DNA of 64,000 bases. Origin: Tethya wilhelma. Taxonomy: Eukaryota; Porifera; Demospongiae; Tethyida; Tethyidae. The stretch's first letter is position 1, and every line of letters begins with the position of its first letter. The stretch lies in the NCBI GenBank assembly GCA_964030475.1, contig CAXIPT010000004.1, positions 5,814,874 through 5,878,873 on the forward strand, in the 5' to 3' direction. Of this stretch, positions 1 to 9,310 are shown piece by piece. Made by a program: the position numbers and the translations under genes. The notes under the pieces are model-generated. The model was not told the DNA's origin, searched no databases, and saw only the letters and a list, made by a program, of their open reading frames with translations.

Positions 1-496
1 ACTGTCTGTGATGATGGCTGGGACAATGATGATGCTAAAGTAGTGTGCCAACAACTAGGATACGCAAGCTCATGTAATGCTTTAAACTATAGTGTGATGT
101 GAAGTAACAGTTATATATACTGCAGATAATTTTTTCCGTGGTTCATCAATGTCATCGATTGTTAAATTTTTGTCTGTGATTACAGGGGCCCATGCCTATT
201 CTAATGCTCACTATGGGAAAGGAAGTGGACCGATATGGATGAATGAGGTGGAGTGTTACGGAAGTGAATATGAGTTGCAATACTGTGGCAGTAGTGCCTA
301 TGGGATTCACAATTGTGTTCATGCAGAGGATGCTGGTGTCAAGTGTAGAAGCATTGGTGAGTGTCTCACTCACAGTACTGCATGTACAGTATTGTGTATA
401 TACCATGTTCAATATGCAGCTTTTTCTCTCTCACTCTCCCTCTCAGATACACGCACGCACACACACACACGCACACACACACACACACACACACAT

Positions 497-554
<58 letters not shown>

Positions 555-3500
555 NATTTGGTGAAGACCATCTCTGATTATACTGAAAAGATTGCTGGAT
601 ACTTGGACATGAATTTCAATCCATTCTGTACAAAGCCTCAGTTACAAGAGCCAACTGATGGTCAAGTATAAACTTAAGTTCTATGAATATTCTTCAACAA
701 GGGATGTGATACTAATCACTTATCTCCTCCTTTGACTGTGTGGTTTGATGTTTTTGTTTAATCCTGTATAATGCCATGTAATTTATAGCTATTATTGTCA
801 TGTGGTGTGTGTTAAGCAGATACTACTTGTACAATGTTATGTACTTACTATTATATTTAAATATTCTCTGTAATGATTTTTGTTGTTGTTATTTGGGTGG
901 GTTGTTTAGTACATGATAATGAATTAAATTTCTTGCCACTTCCATCCATGCATGTGCATGTACATACATAGAAAAGCCACAAGTTTCCATGTTACTACAT
1001 CACTATTCCAAGGAACTTTAAGTTGTAGCTAATCAAATAATCAAGGATGTACATTTATCACTATGAAAGCCTGCTAAAATTAATGAATACCAGTGCCTAC
1101 AATTTGTCATGCATGGCTCAGGGAAAATTATTGTCAGATAAAACCACAAAAATATAAAAAAAAATATTGTTCAAACTCAGTTCAATCATATCCAGTATGT
1201 TATACGAGATGAAGCCCAACATGCTGACACTCCTCACACGTGGTATAATATTATACTGATAGTGGTTTTCCAACTTCACGATGATGATTTAACAGTAGGC
1301 TGCCATGTACAGTTTTGTCTGCTGTGATCAACATACTTCTTCCGTTCCTGCTTCTTTGCTTCAATGTAATAATATTATGAGTATACAAGTATAATTTGTG
1401 TCTGCTATTAGAGAATTTATGAGTACAAGTGTCTTAAAGAGAGGTATAGGACTATTATGTGGGATATGTAAATTTAGTAGTACCTTTGAAATGTGACCTA
1501 GCTATATAGAGGAATGTCTTTTAATGTTGACATGTGATCATAATGTGCAGCAGGATACACACCCATAATATGTTGACTTCCATTTTCATGTACTTAGTTG
1601 AACTTGAACTAAGTCTTCCTTTTGTAATTTGTTCTTCTCATACTTTTTTCCTGTCTGTCATTATGTTTCAGTTTCTCTTGACAATATTATCATTAAATCA
1701 TTATCTAATTCTATTTGAAGCCGGCTATATCCATTAGTAAGCCGCCAAGAATTAAGTCTGCATACCAAACTCAGAATTGATGTTGACTTCCATTTGTACA
1801 TTTACATAGTTTGTTCATAACCATGCTGTTTATGGTCATTTTACATCAAATCATAATGTATACCCTAGATACCCCCACATATATTATTGTCCCAGGCCAT
1901 TCCATGCTATTTTTATGGTCATTGTACATGTAATATTTGTACTATGAGTACCTAGTGTGTATAGTAGTTGTACTCCTGAGGGTTGTTGTATGTATTCCTG
2001 AGGATGCAGCCCATAATTATACAACAGCATGAAGGAGTACACATAGTGGTCATTATACTAACAAGTATAGTAAAAATTTTCGGAAAAAATAAGTAGTGTA
2101 GGAATGGGCAATGCGGTAAAAAGTATTGGAACAAGGCAGGGTCTCATGCAGTTTCGGCACATGACTACTTCATTTTTATTTTTTAACCCTCATATGGATT
2201 TTTCAGTGTCGTGTTGCAATAATCTGTACACTATAATAGTACCATAGCTTATCATATTGCATTGGTTCACTATTATAATAATTATTTGGCTAAGCAATGG
2301 AGTAAACTATAATAGACAGGTATATAACCTGCTGGCCAAGAGTTGGGCATAAAAATGAAGTAGTCATGTGCCGAAACTGCATGAGACCCTGCCTTGTTCC
2401 AATACTTTTTACCGCACTGCCTATTCCTACACTACTTATTTTTTCAAAATTTTTACTACTTGTTCATTCACTTTTTTCAACACTACAGTGTGGAGACTAT
2501 CAGAGACTGGTTAGTCCCTACAAAAAGCTTGAGTCTAAGCTACATGCACTTCATTATGCTAGAGGCTAGTGCGCATGCGCATAATAATGCCACGTGGATA
2601 ATGACCTTTGAACTCTACCTACAAAGATGGCTGCATTGTAGTACATGAATTTATACACTAAGTTTCAAAGCTTTCCCAAAAAAGAACTTACTTTGTGGCG
2701 TCAAAGTTGGCTCAACACTTTCTGGTTCTCTGGAAATCGTTTTCAAGTAAGTCATGTTAGAACTTGAGGAAGTAAGTTAGGAGAACAAAATTGCACTAGT
2801 GTGGCTTCCCGCAAGCGCTCTCTCTACGAGTGATCAGAAAAGTTTTGGCAAAGTTTAAGCCTTCCATGCAGTTGGTTTTCTGTAAAGGAGAGCCTCTGAG
2901 CAAGTTTGAAGCCTCTACTTTGTGTTGTTAGATTTTTATGGCGATAAATATTTTGTATTGTGTCAGGCTATGCATAGATATTATACACTACGTAACCGGG
3001 ATTGGAAACGCACCAGTACTTTGCACTCCAATGCGTGTCACGCTATTTCCTGTGGTTAATTGATGATTATTAAAATTGAAGCATGCATTCATTCTTCAAG
3101 AGTTGGAGAGAGCTGGAGAATTTGCCATTGTCTGAACTATAAAGAACTTCTTGGTCAAGGGTAAGCAGCTGTTGCTGTACTTAGGACATCATGTTACAAT
3201 ATTTTCAACATTATTTTGCACACACCATAGAGTTGTTCTCTGTAGACCAAAAAGTCAACTTGCTGTACACTAACATTTCAACCACCCAGAACTCAGTGTA
3301 TAATGAAGTTGCTGCTCTATTTTATATCTCATTCCAATCCTTAAACATTGATCTTTGTATTCATACCAAAAGCCACAGTCTCAGTCCACTTGGTGGGGAG
3401 CTAGAGGTACAGAAAGTAGACCAAGTTGCAAGCTGGGTCCATCTACAATTCTAACCAAGTTACTCTCTGTGAAAGAAAGCTAGACACTTGATATATACAC

Positions 3501-6500
3501 CATTCCAATCCACAGGCAATGGCTAGTTCATTTATATGAACAATTATTGCTTTAGAACTCTCAAGAACCATCTAGAGGTACAGAATGACCAGCCATTTTT
3601 AGAAAGAATGAGCAGGCCCCACTTACACCACTTAGAACAAAGTAATTTCAACTCAAATTTTATTTTTACTTATAAAACACAAATTATGAATCATAATTCT
3701 CTGCAAAAGTATACAATACACATATATTTGGGTTGAACTACTTGCCAAAAAGCTCAAGAGTTCTTGGTAGCTCTCCTTCTTCTCCAGCAAAAATCACTGT
3801 GGGACTCAGTGCGATTGTCACTTGGCATGTGTTAACTCGCGCTTTTTCGCGAGACACGCATTACCAGTAACAGGATGCAAAATTTGTATTGAAAAGTATA
3901 TGCGTTTCCAATCCCGGTTACGTAGTGTATATGGGACAGTCGGCCCATTCCTACTATACGTATACTACCGTACGTCGTATGTTAGATCTCTTCCTGCAGA
4001 GCTCTCGGAACCCCTCCATCTCTTTTGGATACAACATTCTTCATGGCACTAACCATATTAAGAGTTATTCCACTGGTGACTTACTGTGTGCTGATTTTAT
4101 TCGTACTGCAAGGTTAAACCGATCAGTTAACAGACACCTGGATGATGAGATCTACTTTATGTGTACCGAATAACCTCATTTGTTCATAGCAATTACTATT
4201 ACTTACTAATCTTATAACTATAATAATATTATTATGCTTATATGTACACTGTTTGTATGTTCCTATTGCTCCTACTTTGGAGTGCTATTATTACAATTAC
4301 AATTAGCCTGGGGACGAGGCTAGTATGATATGAACTCAGCTGATGTACCCTGGTGTACAACCACTTATCATGCAGATTTGCCACTCATATAGTATACTCA
4401 ACTAGACTAAGGCCTGACATGCAGTGACTCTTGATATTTATTTTTAGAAAGATTTATGCATACACTTTGTGTTCCATTTTCAATGCAGAATAATCTAACT
4501 GTCATAATATATTTTATGTCACTGATTCCAATATTTTAATTTCTTGTACGTGTGCAATACTCTCATTATACTAACGAAGGTCCAGTTATATAGCTTGTGT
4601 CATCTATTCATTAACAATCATGCAGTGATCAATAAGTCAGTTATAGCATGGGTCCAGTGCTGTATTGGCCCTAGCATGCCAATACAGCAAACTTGTACCC
4701 TGGCTTGCTATAGTCAGTATAGAGTTACTACTGGTGGTTAGCCAGTGTACATGGGATATGTAAACTTACTAAGTTTGGCGGTACCTTTGAAGTGTGACCT
4801 AGAACTATGGTACAAAAATATCATGATGTATACATACCCTATAGCTAGCTATCCCCGGGCCCCCACATGCACATTATTAATTGTCCCACCCCCAATATAT
4901 TATATGGGATCTGTAAACTTAGGCGGTACCTTTGAAGTGTGACCTAGCTATGGTACAAGTAGTTAATGGTTGCAGATATGAGCTAGATTGTGGATGTGGC
5001 ATGTACTTGATGATGCTTTTTCAACCCTTAATAATTAACCCTGCTATAATATAGGGGCATGTCTTTTAATTGTTGAAATGTGATCATGATGTCCCATAGG
5101 ATATATACCCATTATGTTGACTTCCGTCTTCATGTACTTAGTTGTACTAAGTCTTCCCTTTTGTAATTTGTTCTTTTTATGCTTTTTTCCTGTCTGTCGA
5201 CGTCATTACATTTCAGTTTCTCTGACATTGTGCAATATTATCATTAATCATTATCTAATTCTAGTGAAGCCAGCTATATCCATTAGTAAGTCGCCAAGCT
5301 AGAATTTAGTCTGCATACCAAACTCAGATGTTGAATTCCATTTGTGCATAGCTTGTTCATAACCATGCTGTTTATGGTCATTTTACATCAAATCATAATG
5401 TATACCCTAGATACCCCCACACACATTGTCCCAGGCCATCCCATGCTGTTTTTATGGTCATTGTACATAAAATTATAGTTTACCCTTGTATATACCAGGA
5501 CCCCCACACATTATTGTCACAAGTAGTAAAAATTTCAAAAAAATAAGCAGTGTAGGAATGGGCAGTGCATTAAAAAGTATTGGAACAAGGCAGGGTCTCA
5601 ATTTCGGCACATGACTACTTCATTTTTATTCTTGATCCTTCATAGTGTTGTGTTGCGATGATCTGTACAATAGTACTGTAGCTTATTCATTGCATTGGTT
5701 CGAATTTCTCAGTAATGTAGCTAATCACTTGGCTACTAAAGCAATAGAGTAAACTATAACAGACAGGTATATAACTTAAATTAGACTGCCGGCCAAGAGT
5801 TGAGCATAAAAATGAAGTAGTCATGTGCCGAAATTGAGACCCTGCCTTGTTCCAATACTTTTTAATGCACTGCCCATTCCTACACTGCTTATTTTTTTGA
5901 AATTTTTACTACTTGTTCATGCACTTTTTTCAACACTACAGTGTGGAGACTATTAGAGACTGGTTAGTCCGTACAAAAAGCTTGAGTAGCAGCTATACAT
6001 GCACTACATTATGCTGCAAGAGGCTAATGCGCATGCGCATAGTAATGCCACGTGGATAGATGACCTTTGAACTCTACCTACAAAGATGGCTGCATTGTAG
6101 TACATGAATTTATACGCTAAGTTTCAAAGCTTTCTAGTTCTTGTTTAGGCCTATTTATGATGAAAGCGAGTGTCAAGGAATGTAGTACCCATGAAAAGAA
6201 CTTACTTTGTGTTATCAAAGTTGGCTCAACAAATTCTGGGGCTCTGGAAATGCTTTTCAAGTAAGTCAGTTAGGAAGTAAGTAAGTACGTACGTACGTAC
6301 GTAAGTTAGATGAACAAAAATGGCACTATGGTGGCTTCCCACTAGCGCTCTCTACGAGTGCTGCAGAAAGTTTTTGTGAGTTTTAGGCCTTGCATGCAGT
6401 TGGTAATCTGTCAGTGAGAGCTTCTGAGCANNNNNNNNNNNNNNNNNNNNNNNNNNNNNNNNNNNNNNNNNNNNNNNNNNNNNNNNNNNNNNNNNNNNNN

Positions 6501-6532
<32 letters not shown>

Positions 6533-6916
6533 CCCTTCTATGGTGCTGTCATTGGTGGCTCACTTGCTGGCTTCCTCCTTTTCATTTGTCTTCCCATCAT
6601 CATCATCTGCTGTGTTGTTGTTTGTATCGTCTCAAAAAGAAAGCGTGTTCGTAGTACACGAGTCACTCAAGTTGGTTCAGATACTCAGCGTTCATCGGGT
6701 CAAGTATCGTACAGACCTCTTCAACATTTCCCTGCTTCTGACTCGAACCAAGATGAAGAATCTGGTATGATATCGATGACTTACAACGAATCAACCCCTC
6801 TCTATTCAAATAGGGATGACAGACAGGATTCTCCCAGTGTTGTCGTCGGGACCCAAGAGACGGCTGAATCTGAAGATGAAGCTCTTCTTAATCCTAATGC
6901 TGGTGGGAATGAGTAA
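1..6916 (+). CDS. SRCR-domain membrane receptor A (5' truncated; exons 1-73, 186-356, 6531-6916)
   Basis: Type I membrane protein with an extracellular scavenger receptor cysteine-rich domain. The first two exons encode the two halves of one SRCR domain: [21 protein letters not shown], then the GxGPIWMNEVEC half ending HAEDAGVKC. The split falls after LGY, as in the other genes of this cluster, and all junctions are phase 1. Exon 6531-6916 encodes FYGAVIGGSLAGFLLFICLP, a transmembrane helix, a KRKR stop-transfer segment, the cytoplasmic motif YRPLQHF and an acidic tail ending NPNAGGNE. The 5' end lies outside the window. The phase-1 donor at 356 and the acceptor at 6530 fit each other, although contig 556-6430 sits between them, probably by misassembly. 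The ligand is unknown; sponge SRCR proteins are usually assigned to recognition or adhesion. Confidence 0.8.
457..554. repeat. (CA)n microsatellite ending in an assembly gap
   Basis: Nearly pure CA dinucleotide tract that runs into the single N at 555. The matching CA tract resumes at 6501 directly before the transmembrane exon, so the gap most likely lies inside one microsatellite. Confidence 0.9.
1455..2904 (+). repeat. Duplicated ~1.45-kb segment, copy 1
   Basis: This stretch and 4900-6430 share the same order of landmarks: a GTACCTTTGAAATGTGACCT block, CATGTACTTAGTTG, TGTCTGTC, TTTATGGTCATTTTACATC and then the same fold-back MITE. They are clearly similar with small indels. The duplication carries the MITE along, so these two MITE copies are not independent insertions. 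Confidence 0.75.
2058..3985 (+). mobile_element. Fold-back MITE family 1, copy A (interrupted by a nested element)
   Basis: Non-autonomous element with long inverted arms. The arm at about 2058-2170 is repeated inverted at about 2354-2460 (landmarks: AGTGTAGGAATGGGC, AGTATTGGAACAAGGC, TTTCGGCACATGACTACTTC). It continues through a conserved non-coding body containing GCGCATGCGC at 2571-2580 and ends in the GTACGTA-rich palindromic terminus near 3960-3985. An unrelated TIR element at 2982-3931 splits the body. Four other copies occur in the window. Confidence 0.75.
2982..3931. mobile_element. Nested TIR element (~950 bp) inside MITE copy A
   Basis: About 31-bp terminal inverted repeats: 2982-3012 reads TATACACTACGTAACCGGGA and onward to GGAAACGCA, and 3901-3931 is its reverse complement. 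The intact copy E of the host MITE reads straight across the insertion point. No coding frame I recognise lies inside. The flanks allow a short TA-type target duplication but do not resolve it. Confidence 0.75.
4900..6430 (+). repeat. Duplicated ~1.5-kb segment, copy 2
   Basis: Second copy of the segment at 1455-2904, in direct orientation and cut at its right end by the N run starting at 6431. Confidence 0.75.
5519..6430 (+). mobile_element. Fold-back MITE family 1, copy B (truncated by gap)
   Basis: Same inverted arms as copy A (about 5521-5625 and 5812-5925), the same GCGCATGCGC palindrome (6029-6038) and body. It runs into the N run at 6431 before the GTACGTA terminus. Confidence 0.8.
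6431..6500. other. Assembly gap (run of N)
   Basis: Seventy undetermined bases. Other single-base joins are the Ns at 555, 7671, 14890, 18918, 37160, 40299, 42850 and 44603. Confidence 1.
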
Positions 6917-6982
6917 TAATTATTCAAGTCATGCAGTGCTGCATATTCTCTGAACATGTTAAAAAACATAATACTTGTACAG

Positions 6983-6988
6983 AATAAA
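6983..6988 (+). terminator. Poly(A) signal of receptor A
   Basis: AATAAA 67 bases after the TAA stop of receptor A. The stretch from there to 7576 is AT-rich with no gene that I can see. Confidence 0.65.
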
Positions 6989-7576
6989 GAATTGTTTGTA
7001 ATAATTATACACCAGATCTTTTTCTGAATCTATATAGCTGATGATGATGATTATGCTGTCCAGTATGTCTTAATTGCGTAATCTACAAACGTCTGTAACA
7101 ATGTGACTGTCAAAGTAATTATAATTTTTTGTTATCGCAAGTCCATATCATGCCCATGTATGGCCCAGGTTCATGCAAATACATGCATGCGCAAACCTAT
7201 CGTGTGCACATTATAAAGTCTGATTTAATTTAGTTATTAATTTCTATTACTCACGCAATAACATGTCATTTATTGTGAATTGAACCTAATAGTGTAGAGC
7301 TAATAAGCTTGCATAAGTATTGCTTAATGATTGTAATTGTTTTATGTTTTTGTGATGCTCTAATGAACACTGCACTATAACACAAAATTAATGCATGCAT
7401 CAACCTATCACAAGAGTATAATTATCTCAGTCTTGTGGGCCAGACTGCAGTGCAAAACCATTAATATAAATCAACTTTTCCCCCGAATATAGAAAGATAC
7501 CGCGTATATTATCCTGAGCACAAGGCTTACTTACGGGAATGTAAACTTACTAATATTATTATGATTATTGAAAATT

Positions 7577-7670
7577 AAGGTAGATGTTGCTATTATGAGC
7601 CATTTAAGCTTAACTCTCAATTACTCAAGATAGATTTACTGAGAAGAAGTGAAATTATATATACAATACA
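7577..7670 (+). mobile_element. Left end of a pogo-like transposon, cut by a gap
   Basis: Same sequence as the left end of the complete element at 9311 (AGGTAGATGTTGCTATTATG and onward), again preceded by TA but with different outer flanking sequence. It stops at the N at 7671. Either a second copy exists or two loci carrying the element were joined wrongly. Confidence 0.75.
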
Positions 7671-7671
7671 N

Positions 7672-8850
7672 GTTAAGACACAAGCAATGGAGGTATTCGT
7701 CTGTTGTACTGCGCCACTGCTAACAGACACGGTCCTCACTAGTGACAATGATAGAACACACCACCATAGGTGCAAGTGTGAGCATAGGTGCTACTCCCAC
7801 GAAGCAACTGCAGTGATATCATTAAAGAGTATGATTGATCCTGACACGGCTTCACAAACAGTATGCCAATTCCCTCATCAATTGATTTGGCACACTCTTA
7901 TACATTGCTATGCATAGTCCAATAATAGATCTCTCACCCTTCCACCGCTTTCCATCCAGTTTGCATTGATTGGCTTGAACTGTTCCTTCGCTTTTTAGGT
8001 TGAAGTCTTGTCTTGATCACAGCTTCGTTTGCAATTAGCGTAACGACCCTGTACGTAGGTACATCCAATGTGGTTGGCATTATTTAGAAATCCTCTACTG
8101 TAGCGAAGGCGGTGACCATCCTTAAGATAGAAGATCAGCCTTCAAGCTGCTAGGTGAGTAAGGAACGCACTCTAAAAGTTTGATTAGTAAGAGTTTACGC
8201 TAAATTGTTTATAAATTTATAATGGTTCTCAGATTACACCCATGCTATATTATCTATGCCCATACACACGTACATTGCAGTGATCAGAGTGCTGTTCAAA
8301 ATAACGTGCTGGGCTTCCTTCAAGACCATGTATGTACGTAATACCTATTGCTCCTTGTCAACCACTTGGTTAGGCAGTGATGAGCCGGCCAAAGGATATA
8401 AATTGGGAGACATAAGAATGACATCACACTGATAACAGATGTGACTCTTACTGTCTTGGTTTATCATCGGGTTACGGTACACCCCCTTCCCCCCTCATCT
8501 ATCAATCAATCCTCTTTCTCCTTCTATAGGCTGAAGGTGATGTCTGGCCTGACTCCTCAAGAACCCTCTGGGAGAGGACACCTCAACTCAGAGACCTCTG
8601 ATCAGAAGAGGAAGGTATGCTGGCAGATTATATGAGCTAACAAAGAAGTCGTGTGATGTATTTTAGATATGTATCTGTGGAAGCGCTGTACATGCTTTGA
8701 TGTATGAGTAGAGTGGTTGTGCCAAAAGCGCCTGGTCATTCTTGATGCTGGGACTCTATTACAAGTTTGTCACGAAAAGTAAAACTGTTACATTTATTAA
8801 AACTATAATGAGGATTTTCATTACTGCCCCTCTACTAATTTGTTTCACAG
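7672..8850. other. No supported gene
   Basis: Start of a new contig. Open frames at 7687-7917 and 8441-8635 have no recognisable domain. The latter may contain an exon ending at a GAAG/GTATGC donor near 8616, but its product is not identified. Confidence 0.4.
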
Positions 8851-9103
8851 ACAACTACCCGTTATCGCCTTACCCCTGTAATCCAGTAGCCATTGGCACC
8901 AGATGGGTGGCCTTCTCAGAAAACAAAGGTTAGCACTATGCCACTTGTCTCTCACTAATGTTCAAATAAGTTCTCTCTCTCAGCTGTCCTCCAAGCATTG
9001 CAGTGAGGGAGGTCTCTCCTTGGACACCCCATTCGCTGTAGCTACCACTGTCCTCAAGAATGTCAAGAGAGCCACCCTGGCAGCAGTACATGTGGGATGG
9101 TGA
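8851..9103 (+). pseudogene. BCAS3-like gene fragment (two exons)
   Basis: Exon 8851-8928 encodes SPYPCNPVAIGTRWVAFSENK after a clear CACAG acceptor. This matches the segment just after the beta-propeller strands of BCAS3/PHAF2-type proteins (CYPCPGP..NPIALGSRWLAYAENK in vertebrates, from memory). The following segment from 8984 encodes SSKHCSEGG and then a helix-like stretch, fitting the next BCAS3 segment. The phase-1 donor at 8928 does not fit the frame that gives this match, and no further BCAS3 exons were found, so I treat it as a fragment or broken copy. It may belong to another locus joined through the transposon at 9311. Confidence 0.5.
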
Positions 9104-9310
9104 CCCTAACACAATACCACTGTGAGTCAGCTAGGTACGGTGGCCGTTTCGCCAGCATGTTTCTCCATGATGACAATGAAGTATCATCTGGAGCTGAAGC
9201 AGTATGTGCTCTTCTCTTACCCTCAGAGAAATTGTTAGGCTCTGGTTTAGTATGTTGGTGCATTAGTAGTGACTACTAGTGAGAAACTTTTGGTTTATGT
9301 TTTATGGATA

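Larger units (their letters stand above)
556..6430. other. Gene-free contig of repeats, probably misplaced in a receptor intron
   Basis: Nearly 5.9 kb without a recognisable gene. It contains two copies of the fold-back MITE (from 2058 and from 5519), an element nested in the first copy, and a diverged internal duplication. It is bounded by N on both sides and interrupts the intron of receptor A between two halves of a CA repeat. Positions 556-1454 and 3986-4899 hold AT-rich sequence. The short frame ending at 4173 (last residues DDEIYFMCTE) looks protein-like, but I cannot assign it to a family. Confidence 0.6.

Noticed and set aside
149..671. Open frames reading through the CA microsatellite as poly Thr-His
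   Set aside because: They arise because CA repeats contain no stop codons in these frames; the real exon ends at a GT donor at 357.
3979..4173. Retroelement C-terminus in the frame ending DDEIYFMCTE
   Set aside because: Composition is protein-like, but no reverse transcriptase, integrase or gag motif could be identified.
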